From Bartonella sp. AU16XJBT (GTDB lineage Bacteria; Pseudomonadota; Alphaproteobacteria; Rhizobiales; Rhizobiaceae): a stretch of DNA of 64,000 nt. The translations under genes and the position numbers were made by a program. Location: NCBI RefSeq assembly GCF_028618665.1, contig NZ_JAQITF010000001.1, positions 124,001-188,000 on the forward strand, written 5' to 3'. The stretch's first letter is position 1; each line of letters starts with the position of its first letter. Positions 52,932-63,597 of the stretch are shown piece after piece. The notes beneath the pieces are model-generated. The model saw only the letters and a list, made by a program, of their open reading frames with translations, ran no database searches and had not been told where the DNA came from.

Positions 52932-55900
52932 TTATAGGGCAATTTCATCAAGAAATGCCTCGAGTTTTTCTGGAGGAAGTTTAAAAATTTTGGCTTCTTT
53001 ACTGTAGATAAGCAGAGCTTGGATATCTTTATCAGGATGTATCGCTTGCAACAATTTTCGATAAAGCGCCATTTGCAACCAATGATGAGGAGCAATAGCA
53101 GCTTCATTTTCAGGTGGAATCCCTGTTTTAAAATCAGCAAAGATAATGCTGTTTTTCGTGATGTAGAGACGGTCAATTTGACCAGAAACTGCTTGTTCCT
53201 TTCCTCGAATTTTTACAATACCCATTAAAGGAACCTCAGCACGTGAATGCTCAGAAAAAAGGGGGGTGAGGTAAACATGATCTAAAATTTTCCAAACGTG
53301 GCGAAGAGCATCTTCTCTTTGGCTTTCCTCCCAATGAGAAGCTTTGAGATTGAGATAGTTTCGAGCATAATCTGGACGTTTTTGTGGGGGGCAATCTGGT
53401 AGATGTTGTAACAATCGGTGAATGATATGACCATATTCAATGAAAAAAACTCTGTTGGTGTTTGTTTCTCCTAAAACAGGTGAAGTGAAAAGTTGTTTTG
53501 GACTTGAAGAAAGCTCTGTATCAGCTTCAATGGAAAGGCTCGCGACAGAGGGTTTTAACGGTTTTGGGAGCACTGGTTCGACTGGTACTTTATGAGAGAA
53601 AAAGGAAGGCAAAGGTGGTAAGGCTTGACTCTCAGCACAAGGAACTTCTTGATTTATTATAGAGGCAGAAGAAGAAGATGTAATGCAATAACGCCAAGCT
53701 GCAATATCTTCTGCAGGACCTTTTATAGTAACCGCATGGGGTACAAGGGCTTTTTTTACTAGTTGTAGCCATGTATCAGAGAGCGTTTTTTTACCGTTAT
53801 ATCCACAAACAAATAAACGATCTTCAGCGCGTGTCATTCCCACGTAAAGAAGGCGCCTATATTCTTCTTCGGCACGCTCTTTTAAATGTAAAATTGCTTT
53901 TTTAGAGAGCTTTGTATTAAACTTTTCATTGGGGCGCCAAATAAAAGCGTGTTGTCCGTACCCTTGTGCATCATCTAAAGGAACTTTAAGCAAATGAGGT
54001 GCATGCTGAGGATGCCAAATCGCACTACCAGGATCAACCAAAAACACAATAGCAGCCTCCAGTCCTTTTGCGGCATGAACCGTCATGATGCGAATTTCTT
54101 CATTGTTTTGTTCAAATTCACGTTTAATTTCTGGTTCGCTTGCAGTTAATGTTTCTAAAAAAGCTTGTAATCCTGGTAATCCTGTTTTTTGAATAGCGAG
54201 CGTATAATCCATAAAAGCATCGAGTACATCATTTGCTTCAGATCCTAAACGGGCTAAAATTTTTTGTCTTCCTTTATCATTATTCAGAATATGGCTATAA
54301 AACTCGAAAACCGGTATTTTATCCACTAAAGTGCGATAATAGTTCAGTTTTTCAAAAGCATCTTTAAAAGATACCTGCGATGATGCATGCGTACATAAGC
54401 TTTGCCAAAGAGAGCCGGTTCGGTGTGTAGCAAGCTGATAAAGTTCCTTTTCACTAAAAGCAAAAATGGGGCTTTTTAAGACGCAAGCAAGAGAAAGATC
54501 ATCTTGTGGCTGCAAAACAAAACGCCCAAGTGCCATTAAGTCACGGATACTAATATGTTTGGTGAGTTGTAAACGATCAGCCCCTGCTACAGGAATATTA
54601 AGGTGTTTCAGAGCACGGGAAAGAGCTGAAACAAATTTATCACGTTTACGAACCAAGATCATAATATCACTTGCCCGTATTAAGCGTCCCTTTGCTGGAA
54701 GCATTTCACCTTTTTGTAACCAGTCGGCAATCGTTTCAGCAATTTTTTCTGCTAAACGGACTTCAGGTGTATCTAAATGATCAACACTCAAATGCCAATC
54801 ATGAGGAAATTCGCTTGTTTCTTTGGAAATGGCATCCCATATAACAACTTCACCTGGGCTATGAACACGAATAGCCTCATGCACCGTCTTTGTGTTTTCT
54901 GCCGAAAGTCCTTTATAGTTTTCTGGTGTTTCGAAAACAAGATCAACGCTTTTAAGAACATCTGCTGTAGAGCGAAAAGAGTAATGCAGTTGTATTTTTT
55001 CAAATTGTTGATTTGTTTGCTGCGCTTTTTTTTGGATGATTCGTCCATTTGCAGCAAAATTTTCCGGAGCAGCGCCTTGAAAAGAATAAATAGATTGCTT
55101 TTCATCTCCAACAGCAAAAAGAGTCCGTATATTTGTTCGTTGGCTATACCCTGAGAAAAATTCTTGTGCCAACAGTTGAATAATTTGCCATTGCTCCGGG
55201 TTGGTATCTTGTGCTTCATCAAGGAGAATATGATCAAGGCCCTGATCAAGTTTATAGTGCACCCATTGGCTTGCACCTTTGCGCTGTAACAAATGGAGCG
55301 TACGCTCAATAAGGTCGTCAAAATCCAAGATGCCATTGGCCTTTTTTAGATTCGTATAGATTTTGAGATAAACGGCACAGAGCTGAAAAGCAGCCATATT
55401 GAGGGTAGCAACCTTTGTGCATTGATATTTTTCTAAAAGAAGAGAAAGCTTGTTTTGTTTATCTTCAAGCATTTGTTGAATAAACGGCCAAATTTCATCG
55501 GATTTTTTACGAGATAAATTTGAGAAGCTACGCGGCTCACCTTTTGTTTTAAAATAAATATCAGAAATAATATTGAGAATATTTGTCTCATCATGCGCCT
55601 TTTCTAATTGGGAAAATTTTTCCACCATATTCTTAAAGTTTTGGCTTCCATTGGTTTCACAATGCTTAAGAGCATAAAGGGGGAGGCGCGCGGTTTGTTG
55701 AATTTGTTCCAGCAGACCTTGATTTGTTTCATCGGGCGCTAAGTTGAAAAGCGCGCGCAATTTTTCTTCTCCATTTTCAGATAGAAGAGAAGATAAAAAA
55801 TCAGAGAGTTTATGTTGCTTTTCAACTGCTTCATAGAGCAGTTGGTTAAAAGTATGTTCGCTAATAACTTGAAGCAACTGTTGCAAAGCAGGTTGTACAT

Positions 55901-56411
55901 CATGACGCGCTAAAAGTTGGCGACGAGATTCTTGTCGTAATTTTTCGCGACTGATATCATCGGGAAGTTCGAAATGCCCTGCGATATTGGCTTCTAACAT
56001 AAATTGATGCAAGAGAGATTCACAAAAAGCATGAATCGTTTGAATTTTCAAGCCTCCAGGCGTTTCAAGAGCACGAGCGAAGAGTTGTCGTGCATAAGTT
56101 AATTTTTGCGCATTGACGGGTTTATTTTCAAACCGTGTTAAGATTTCTTGCAGCTGTGCATCATCGAGTTCATTCCAACTGGAAAGTGTACGAAAAATTC
56201 GTGATTGCATAACAGCAGCAGCAGCTCTTGTATAAGTAAGGCACAAAATACGTGCTGGAGGCGTACCGTTTAAAAGCAAACGAATAACACGTTCACTTAA
56301 AACGTGGGTTTTTCCAGATCCAGCATTTGCAGAAACCCACACGTTTTTTTGGGGATGTGTTGCTGTTGCTTGTGCATCAAGAGCGGCTTCAGGAATAGAA
56401 AAAACAGTCAT
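52932..56411 (-). CDS. addA: Double-strand break repair helicase/nuclease AddA
   Basis: Large subunit (1159 residues) of AddAB, the alphaproteobacterial counterpart of RecBCD that resects broken DNA ends for RecA. UvrD-type helicase motifs: Walker A ANAGSGKTHVLSERV, Walker B HILLDEAQDTNPEQW, motif III GDEKQSIYSFQGA, EIRIMTVHAAKGLEA, and VGMTRAEDRLF. The C-terminal RecB-like nuclease domain has FADFKTGIPP and QMALYRKLL. addB lies 2 nt upstream on the same strand, so the two are co-expressed. Confidence 0.96.
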   Translation of the reverse strand: MTVFSIPEAALDAQATATHPQKNVWVSANAGSGKTHVLSERVIRLLLNGTPPARILCLTYTRAAAAVMQSRIFRTLSSWNELDDAQLQEILTRFENKPVNAQKLTYARQLFARALETPGGLKIQTIHAFCESLLHQFMLEANIAGHFELPDDISREKLRQESRRQLLARHDVQPALQQLLQVISEHTFNQLLYEAVEKQHKLSDFLSSLLSENGEEKLRALFNLAPDETNQGLLEQIQQTARLPLYALKHCETNGSQNFKNMVEKFSQLEKAHDETNILNIISDIYFKTKGEPRSFSNLSRKKSDEIWPFIQQMLEDKQNKLSLLLEKYQCTKVATLNMAAFQLCAVYLKIYTNLKKANGILDFDDLIERTLHLLQRKGASQWVHYKLDQGLDHILLDEAQDTNPEQWQIIQLLAQEFFSGYSQRTNIRTLFAVGDEKQSIYSFQGAAPENFAANGRIIQKKAQQTNQQFEKIQLHYSFRSTADVLKSVDLVFETPENYKGLSAENTKTVHEAIRVHSPGEVVIWDAISKETSEFPHDWHLSVDHLDTPEVRLAEKIAETIADWLQKGEMLPAKGRLIRASDIMILVRKRDKFVSALSRALKHLNIPVAGADRLQLTKHISIRDLMALGRFVLQPQDDLSLACVLKSPIFAFSEKELYQLATHRTGSLWQSLCTHASSQVSFKDAFEKLNYYRTLVDKIPVFEFYSHILNNDKGRQKILARLGSEANDVLDAFMDYTLAIQKTGLPGLQAFLETLTASEPEIKREFEQNNEEIRIMTVHAAKGLEAAIVFLVDPGSAIWHPQHAPHLLKVPLDDAQGYGQHAFIWRPNEKFNTKLSKKAILHLKERAEEEYRRLLYVGMTRAEDRLFVCGYNGKKTLSDTWLQLVKKALVPHAVTIKGPAEDIAAWRYCITSSSSASIINQEVPCAESQALPPLPSFFSHKVPVEPVLPKPLKPSVASLSIEADTELSSSPKQLFTSPVLGETNTNRVFFIEYGHIIHRLLQHLPDCPPQKRPDYARNYLNLKASHWEESQREDALRHVWKILDHVYLTPLFSEHSRAEVPLMGIVKIRGKEQAVSGQIDRLYITKNSIIFADFKTGIPPENEAAIAPHHWLQMALYRKLLQAIHPDKDIQALLIYSKEAKIFKLPPEKLEAFLDEIAL

Positions 56412-56413
56412 GA

Positions 56414-59400
56414 TTACTCTTCTTTATAAAAACCACTTGACCATTCCCACAACCGTGCCAAATGGTCGTAGTCACCCTCATATCGTTTTTCCATGGGAAC
56501 AGCATGTGAAAGATAGCCTTGTTGTGGATTTTGATAATACGTTATAAGTGCAATAAGATTTTTCCATGCAATTTCACCAAGATTAACTGCACTTAAGTGG
56601 GTTTCTCCTTCTCCTTTACTTAAAAGAATGGATTGGGATTTAATTTCACCTTTTCCGTTTAGGGGAATGTAAAATAAATTTGAGGGGGTAAGATCTTGAA
56701 AATCTGGAAATGCCCCTTCCATCAGCAAAGCTGTTTCTAAAGCCAATTGTGGAAATAATAATTCACGAACCTGTTTTGATGAAGGAGGCGTTCCAGTTTT
56801 GAAATCTAGAATTTCAACCGCTCTGTCTGGCAAGACATCAAGACGATCAGCACGCCCTGAAAGGGTTACTCCTGTTGTTCCTATAGGTATTTTTTCTGAG
56901 ACCACTTCAGCATATCGCTCTCGCGGCCCTAAACTTTGTTCCCACTGAATAAGGCGTGGAGCAAGATTTTCAAAAATGTTCCACCAAATAGCTTCAATAT
57001 CGGGTGGAAAATTGAATTTATCAAATTCTTTACGTCCAATGGCAAGTAGGACATCTAAAGCATTTGCGGCATTTGGATTTTTTATTTGTGTGCAAAAAGC
57101 TGCAAGAATAGCGTGATAAAGTATTCCGCGCTCAATAGCGCTAGGGTCGTGAATAAGTGGTTTAAGTGGTTTCAGTCGTAAGATTTTTTTGGCATAAATA
57201 GCATAAGGATCATAGCGCAATGTTTCTATTTCAGTGACTGAAAAATGACGCGGACGTACATCAAGGGGTGGTGCGGGACAAGGTCGTTCCACATCAAAAA
57301 TCATGCTGGTATGATCAAGCATCCTTGTCCAATGGCGTAGTATTTCACCTCGTGCACGGATTTGTTCCCAAGCCTTTTTTCCTACAACTGTTTCTATGCG
57401 TTGTAGCCAGCGTGAAGGAATAGAAGGCGTATGATTAACACGCAATGCGCGACTCATCACCACTTTATCCATTCCCATAGCCCATTGAAAATCATGGGCG
57501 GAAATACCAATACGCTGCTCTGGTGGTTCTAGAGTTAACATCATTTTCATCGGTCGCGATAAAAAAGCATCATTCCGGATTGATATCGGCCATGACCCTT
57601 CATTAAGACCGCCAATAACCACTGTATCAACCGTTTGCAAACGTGATTCCAAAGTACCCCAGATGAATAAACGTGAATGTCCTCCAGGCGAAGGTGTAAC
57701 GGAACGCGTTGCGATCAATGCAGAAAACATAGCGGGCCATTCGCAAAGATGAAATGTTAATCTTGATTGATCACTGACCAATTCCCGTAAAAATTTTGAT
57801 AGAGTTTGTCCTGCTTCGTGTCGATAAAGATGAGCAAGAGAATTATCCTCATTGCGCCCAAAATTTTCAAAAACCTCAACAGTTGCTATCGCAGCTTCGT
57901 TGATGGTGCATTCTTTCTCTTGTTTCATGAGAGAGGCTAAAGGTTCAACAGCCTTCTTCAAAAGATGACACAGGAGACGTGCTTCCTCAAATTTCTGCTG
58001 ATCAAGGGCATTAATTTCAGAACGAGCATGGGAATAGGTTTCAATCCATTTTTCAAGAAATTGATCACATTCGCAAAGATTGATACGCCCCGTGTTCCCT
58101 CGAAGAACAAAAAGTTCAAAATTTTCTGCCATTTCGCGTAAGCAATGACGATTTTGTTGGAGTGTTGTCAGTGGATGTTTAAGAAGAGAAAGAAAAGCAA
58201 TGGGATCATCAGGTTGCAACACATTTTCTAAGATCAGTCGCAAGAGCGTTACAGGCAATGTTTGTGCAAGTGGTATTCCCCCTGAATCATTTGCTTCAAT
58301 GCCAAATCGCTGTAATTCCGCAGCAACACGGCGAGCTAAATTACGGTCATTTGTAATAAGGGCTGCAGTTTTTTGGGGCTCTTCAATAGCCTTGCGTAAA
58401 GCAACAGCGATAGCGAGAGCCTCTTCACGTTCATTTATAGCTTCAATAAATGACCAATCTGCACAAATATCCTCATAATCATCACGGACAATTTGTATCC
58501 ATTTGTCTGTCGTAGAAGCTGGTCGGAGTGCTTCCGATAAAAGAGCCATTCGCCTTTTCTTTGTGCTATTCTGTTGGCCAATTTCGCAAACATGGTCGCG
58601 TTGACAGTCCATGAGAGTTAGAAGTTTTTTTAAATGATATTGAGGATGGCTAAAAATATTTTCTGCATGATCAAAAAAATCACAAGCTGTTTTTTCTTTA
58701 TTGCTTGTGCTGAGTGCATTCCATTGTTCTTCATCCATATGAAGATCAAGACCAGGAAGAACAACAGCCCCTTTTGGTAGAGAGGCTATAACCTTTAAAA
58801 GATGAGAAACTGCGGGAATAGAACCGGACACACCAGCCGCAATGATCGGTTTATCAGGCTGCGTACGTCGTAAAGTCTCTGCATGCATTGTAAGTGCTTG
58901 ATTACGCCATTCAGCAGGATTACTTCGCTGCCTTTCTATCAAGATTTGTGGCCAATTTTGCGTAACAATAGTCAGAAAATCGAGTGTTATTTGCCACCAT
59001 TCAGCAATCATATCAGGAGCAATATTTTTAAGTTTCGTCCAATCTGCTGCTTCTGTTTCAATTTCATCCATCAAATGTGCTAAATCTTGAGCAAGCCAAA
59101 TTGCATCGGCACTATGCGCTGGAATAAGCACATCTTCTGTACCAAACATGGCACGCAGATGTGCAGGCAAACTTTCACGCCATGGACGAATAAGACGCGC
59201 TAAAAGCAGTAAGCGTTCGCTTTCTCCAATAGGCGGATTGAGAGAACAGGTATGATTTTCAACAAAAAGGAAACTGTCCTCATCGACATCTCCTAGGGCA
59301 CGAATGGTTGGCAAGAATGTTGATTGTGTCTGGCTTCTTTCAACAAAGGCTAAACGCAAAGCCCGAGCTGCACGACGAGTTGGAACATAAATAAGGCTAT

Positions 59401-59533
59401 CGGCAAGGGCTGTTTGAATATCTCCATTGGGAGCAAAATTATCAATAAGGGTACCAGAGAGCAGCGCATCAACAAAGTGAGGCAAAAAAGCCGTTCCAGG
59501 AGAAATAGAAAAGACACGTGGTTTATAGGTCAT
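56414..59533 (-). CDS. addB: Double-strand break repair protein AddB
   Basis: Second AddAB subunit, 1039 residues. The N-terminal half is an inactivated helicase fold (YVPTRRAARALRLAF takes the place of motif I). The C-terminal nuclease domain shows ALSGRADRLDVL-like residues and VEILDFKTGTPPSSKQV, followed by LFPQLALETALL. The HTPSIPSRWLQRIE and GGLNEGSWP signatures match the alphaproteobacterial AddB family. It is the first gene of the addB-addA pair. Confidence 0.95.
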   Translation of the reverse strand: MTYKPRVFSISPGTAFLPHFVDALLSGTLIDNFAPNGDIQTALADSLIYVPTRRAARALRLAFVERSQTQSTFLPTIRALGDVDEDSFLFVENHTCSLNPPIGESERLLLLARLIRPWRESLPAHLRAMFGTEDVLIPAHSADAIWLAQDLAHLMDEIETEAADWTKLKNIAPDMIAEWWQITLDFLTIVTQNWPQILIERQRSNPAEWRNQALTMHAETLRRTQPDKPIIAAGVSGSIPAVSHLLKVIASLPKGAVVLPGLDLHMDEEQWNALSTSNKEKTACDFFDHAENIFSHPQYHLKKLLTLMDCQRDHVCEIGQQNSTKKRRMALLSEALRPASTTDKWIQIVRDDYEDICADWSFIEAINEREEALAIAVALRKAIEEPQKTAALITNDRNLARRVAAELQRFGIEANDSGGIPLAQTLPVTLLRLILENVLQPDDPIAFLSLLKHPLTTLQQNRHCLREMAENFELFVLRGNTGRINLCECDQFLEKWIETYSHARSEINALDQQKFEEARLLCHLLKKAVEPLASLMKQEKECTINEAAIATVEVFENFGRNEDNSLAHLYRHEAGQTLSKFLRELVSDQSRLTFHLCEWPAMFSALIATRSVTPSPGGHSRLFIWGTLESRLQTVDTVVIGGLNEGSWPISIRNDAFLSRPMKMMLTLEPPEQRIGISAHDFQWAMGMDKVVMSRALRVNHTPSIPSRWLQRIETVVGKKAWEQIRARGEILRHWTRMLDHTSMIFDVERPCPAPPLDVRPRHFSVTEIETLRYDPYAIYAKKILRLKPLKPLIHDPSAIERGILYHAILAAFCTQIKNPNAANALDVLLAIGRKEFDKFNFPPDIEAIWWNIFENLAPRLIQWEQSLGPRERYAEVVSEKIPIGTTGVTLSGRADRLDVLPDRAVEILDFKTGTPPSSKQVRELLFPQLALETALLMEGAFPDFQDLTPSNLFYIPLNGKGEIKSQSILLSKGEGETHLSAVNLGEIAWKNLIALITYYQNPQQGYLSHAVPMEKRYEGDYDHLARLWEWSSGFYKEE

Positions 59534-59990
59534 ATGATCTCATATTTGGGATAACAAATTCCATCTTATTGATTATTTGCATTATTTTGACTGTATACAA
59601 TTTTCATACAAGGAAAAACTGAAAAGCTCTCTTTATACAGGAGATTTTTAACTTACATTCAAAATATTGAAATATATGACCTTGTCTTAAGCCATCGTGA
59701 AAAAATATATCAAAACTTTTTTGATATTTTTCAACGAAGAATTTAGCTCCAGCTTGCCTTCTAACTCACAGAAGCAATATAAAAAAACAAATATTAAAAT
59801 TTTAAAAGACGTTATAAATATATTATAACTTATTGAATATAAAAATTAACGGCATTTTTATATAATGCAATCTGAAAATGTTTTTTACAGACGCTATCGT
59901 TTTCAGAAAAAAATAACAACATTCAGATCCCCAATACAATGTGAAAAATCATTATCAACCAAATTGTGACATAAAAGATTCTTCTTTACG
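59534..59990. other. Spacer between prfC and addB
   Basis: 457 bp of AT-rich DNA upstream of addB and downstream of prfC, both on the minus strand. It presumably holds the addB promoter. No repeat, hairpin terminator or gene was recognised. Confidence 0.4.
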
Positions 59991-61565
59991 TTAAGAGCGT
60001 ACTTGATAATCTTTAAAAGCAGAAAATTTTATTTTAGGGGCTCTTTCTGCCTCATAATTCAATGAAAAATGGTTCTCCGCTAAAAAAACTGGATCACCTT
60101 CCAAATCATACGCAATAGCAGAGCGGTGATTGCTGAGAAAATTTTGTAACTCATCTTTGCTTTGTGCTAAAACCCAACGGCATAAATTAAAACGTGCGGG
60201 CTCAAAATTGACGGGTAAAGAATATTCTATTTTTAATCGTTCTTTTAAAACATCAATTTGCAAAGCACCAATAACACCAATGAGAGAAGGCGATCCATCA
60301 TCTGGAATAAACAATTGTACAACCCCTTCTTCAGCCATTTGTTGCAAAGCTTCTTTGAGCTTTTTTGCTTTCATTGGATCGCCCAAACAAACACGACGTA
60401 AAATCTCTGGTGCAAAATTGGGGACTCCCCTAAAGAGGATATCTTCTCCTTCGGTCAAAGTATCGCCAATACGCAATGTTCCATGATTAGGAATTCCTAC
60501 GATATCACCCGCATAAGCTTGATCAGCAATTTGGCGTGAACGCGCAAAGAAAAATTGTGGAGCCGAAAGTGTCATTGGTTTTCCCGTTCGAACCAACTTT
60601 GTCTTCATACCGCGTTCAAGTGTTCCAGAACAAACCCGAAAAAACGCAATACGATCACGATGATTAGGATCCATATTCGCTTGAATTTTAAAAACAAATC
60701 CCGTCATTTTAGGTTCAGTTGCTATGATATTGCGCTGATCTGCACTTTGATCACGGGGACTTTGGCCAAAATCAATGAGTGCATTAATTAAATCACGAAC
60801 ACCAAAATTTCGTAACGCCGAACCAAAATAAACCGGAGTCATATGACCTTCACGGAAAGCTTGAAGATTAAAGTTTTTGCAAGCACTTCGGGCGAGTTCC
60901 ACCCCTTCAATAAAAGTTGAACGTTGATACTCTGGAAGTAAATGAACAATCTCACTGGGATCTGAAACGATCCGCTGTGTTATCTCATCATCTTTTTGGC
61001 GAAAACGATTATGATGAAGATCAAAGGTACCAACAAAATCTTTACCCGTCCCAATAGGCCATGTTATGGGTGCGGTATCAAGCGCAAGTTTTTCCTCAAT
61101 TTCATCTAAAAGCTCTATAGGATCACGCGCCTCACGATCCATTTTATTAATAAAAGTAACAATAGGAATATCCCGCATCCGACACACTTCAAACAATTTT
61201 AGTGTTCTAGGCTCAATCCCGCGGGCGCCATCCAATACCATGATAGCACTATCAACAGCTGTAAGAGTACGATAGGTATCGTCTGCAAAATCTTCATGGC
61301 CTGGGGTATCTAAGAGATTAAAAATATGATTTTCATATTCAAACGTCATCACAGAAGTCACAACAGAAATACCACGATCACGCTCAATATTCATCCAATC
61401 AGAACGGGTTTGAATACGATCTTTTTTGGCTTTTACTTCTCCTGCAAGTTGAATAGCACCACCAAACAATAAAAGCTTTTCCGTCAATGTTGTTTTCCCA
61501 GCATCTGGGTGAGCAATAATCGCAAATGTACGGCGTCGCTTTACTTCCTGGACTCTTCGTTCCAT
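59991..61565 (-). CDS. prfC: Peptide chain release factor 3
   Basis: Translational GTPase that removes RF1/RF2 from the ribosome after termination. G1 AHPDAGKTTLTEKLL, the switch I region with DRGISVVTSVM, G3 DTPGHEDF and G4 INKMDREARD are intact, and the length of 524 residues is normal. It is separated from EF-G by RF3-specific sequences such as SDWMNIERDRGISV. The start codon overlaps the lysK stop by one base (TAATG), so lysK-prfC translation is coupled. Confidence 0.96.
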   Translation of the reverse strand: MERRVQEVKRRRTFAIIAHPDAGKTTLTEKLLLFGGAIQLAGEVKAKKDRIQTRSDWMNIERDRGISVVTSVMTFEYENHIFNLLDTPGHEDFADDTYRTLTAVDSAIMVLDGARGIEPRTLKLFEVCRMRDIPIVTFINKMDREARDPIELLDEIEEKLALDTAPITWPIGTGKDFVGTFDLHHNRFRQKDDEITQRIVSDPSEIVHLLPEYQRSTFIEGVELARSACKNFNLQAFREGHMTPVYFGSALRNFGVRDLINALIDFGQSPRDQSADQRNIIATEPKMTGFVFKIQANMDPNHRDRIAFFRVCSGTLERGMKTKLVRTGKPMTLSAPQFFFARSRQIADQAYAGDIVGIPNHGTLRIGDTLTEGEDILFRGVPNFAPEILRRVCLGDPMKAKKLKEALQQMAEEGVVQLFIPDDGSPSLIGVIGALQIDVLKERLKIEYSLPVNFEPARFNLCRWVLAQSKDELQNFLSNHRSAIAYDLEGDPVFLAENHFSLNYEAERAPKIKFSAFKDYQVRS

Positions 61566-63226
61566 TATTCCTCCATAGGTCGTGCCAATGCTTCGGCAAT
61601 CAGTGCACGCATTTCATTAATCCCATAAAGCGCTATAAATGATCCCCATCGCGGACCTCGCTCTTGTCCTAAAAGGACCTCATAGAGCATTTGGAAAAAG
61701 ACATTGGAGACACCAGGACCACCTTCAGGACTTTTTTTGCTATGATCTTGGTAACGTTCCGTTAGTCGCGCAACATCAAGAAGCGTATTTTGCAATATGT
61801 TGCCATCAAAAGTTTCAGGCAAATTGGCTAATTTTTCATCAATTTGTGCTAATGTTACGCGTTCACTGTTATCGGGTGTACGGAATTTTTTGTTGGGTTT
61901 GACAAAAATATCAAAATATTTAATGGCAAACTTCACCAATTGATCAAGTTCTGGATAAGTTTGCGTATTGGCACCTTTAGCATAACGAGAAATAAACCCC
62001 CAAAGAACTTCTGCATTCTCTGCATTTGAAGCACTTACTAAATTTAAAAGCATGGCAAAGGATACCGGCAAATCAACCTGCGGTGGACAACCATTATGAA
62101 TATGCCATACAGGATTATTAAGCCGTTCTTGCCAACTTTGACGACCATAGGCTGAAAGATGTGCATAATACTCATCAACGGCTTTGGGAATAACATCAAA
62201 ATAAAGCCTTTTGGCTGTCTTGGGCTTTGAAAACATATAAAGCCCTAAACTCTCCGTTGGGGCGTAAGTAAGCCATTCATCAATGGTTAAGCCATTTCCT
62301 TTTGATTTGGAAATTTTCTGCCCTTTCTCATCCAAAAAGAGCTCATAGTTAAATCCTTCTGGAGGCTTCCCACCCAATACTTTACAAATTTTAGAAGAAA
62401 GATTTGTGGAATCGATAAGATCTTTTCCTGCCATTTCATAATCAATGCCAAGCGCTGTCCAACGCATAGCCCAATCGACCTTCCACTGACACTTAACTTT
62501 GCCCCCTGTAACCTCTGTTTCTATGGTTTCTCCTGTTTCGGGTTCAATATAAGTAACCGTTCCTTTTTCAACATTCCGCGCAATCATCGGGACCTGTAAT
62601 ACTTTTCCAGAAAAGGGAGAAATCGGTAAAAAGAGAGAATAGGTTGCTTGTCGTTCTTCACCCAATGTCGGTAAAATAATTGCCATCACCTTGTCATAAC
62701 AAGCAAGGATTTTTAAAAGTGTTTCATCAAAACGACCCGAACTGTAATAATCCGTAGCACTTGCAAATTCATAATCAAAACCAAAACGATCAAGAAAAGC
62801 CCGTAAACGTGCATTATTCGCTGCTCCAAAAGAAGGATAATCATCTCCAAAAGGATCAGGTACACGACTCAACGGTTGACCGAGATAATGTTCCATTTTC
62901 TCGCGATCAGGCACATTCTCAGGGACCTTGCGCAAACCATCCATATCATCAGAAAAACAAAGCAACTTTGTTTTTACTTTATTCTCTGTAAGAATATGAA
63001 ATGCATGACGCACCATGGTTGTACGTGCAACTTCCCCAAAAGTCCCAATATGCGGTAAACCAGATGGTCCATAACCCGTTTCAAATATTACACTATCTGG
63101 GTAACCTGTTTTTTCATACCGTTTGATAATCTTACGTGCTTCTTCAAATGGCCAAGTTCTCGATTGAGCAGCCGCATCCTTTAATTCAGGCGTAAGGCTA
63201 AGGGCATCACACTGATCACGCATCAT
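61565..63226 (-). CDS. lysK: Lysyl-tRNA synthetase, class I
   Basis: Class I LysRS, the archaeal-type enzyme used by most alphaproteobacteria instead of class II LysS. Rossmann-fold signatures: the HIGH box variant [15 protein letters not shown], and KISKSKGNG for KMSKS. The length of 553 residues is typical. It charges tRNA-Lys and is presumably the only LysRS here, since no class II gene is in view. It is followed by prfC with a one-base overlap. Confidence 0.96.
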   Translation of the reverse strand: MMRDQCDALSLTPELKDAAAQSRTWPFEEARKIIKRYEKTGYPDSVIFETGYGPSGLPHIGTFGEVARTTMVRHAFHILTENKVKTKLLCFSDDMDGLRKVPENVPDREKMEHYLGQPLSRVPDPFGDDYPSFGAANNARLRAFLDRFGFDYEFASATDYYSSGRFDETLLKILACYDKVMAIILPTLGEERQATYSLFLPISPFSGKVLQVPMIARNVEKGTVTYIEPETGETIETEVTGGKVKCQWKVDWAMRWTALGIDYEMAGKDLIDSTNLSSKICKVLGGKPPEGFNYELFLDEKGQKISKSKGNGLTIDEWLTYAPTESLGLYMFSKPKTAKRLYFDVIPKAVDEYYAHLSAYGRQSWQERLNNPVWHIHNGCPPQVDLPVSFAMLLNLVSASNAENAEVLWGFISRYAKGANTQTYPELDQLVKFAIKYFDIFVKPNKKFRTPDNSERVTLAQIDEKLANLPETFDGNILQNTLLDVARLTERYQDHSKKSPEGGPGVSNVFFQMLYEVLLGQERGPRWGSFIALYGINEMRALIAEALARPMEE

Positions 63227-63597
63227 TATTTATCCTAAAAATTATACTTTTTCAAAATAGGGTGTATGGTTCTTGAATTTATTCGTCAATAATAGCAAGC
63301 AAAAAGATGTAAATTTCTTGATACTCTTGGTCAAAATACAAAAACCACCCCCGCTGTAAACATATTTTGTTCTGAGAGAAATAAAAAACATTGAATATTA
63401 TAAAGCAAAATTGTCTTGTTTTGATTATCAAAGCCTTCTTTTCTCTTACCACGAGGCTTGCTTATTATATTTATAAGCACAAAAGCGAAGTCTCTAACAG
63501 TAAACGAAAGAACCTTAAGAACCAATAAACAAAAATACTTAGATAAAGTGTTTCATATAAAAACAATGCCCCATATGATACTTTTCAAAGTAATTTT
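63227..63597. other. Spacer between argG and lysK
   Basis: 371 bp, AT-rich. A GCTTAT...ATAAGC hairpin near 63458-63476 has no T run. No gene or repeat was recognised. It should contain the lysK promoter and the end of the argG transcript. Confidence 0.35.
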
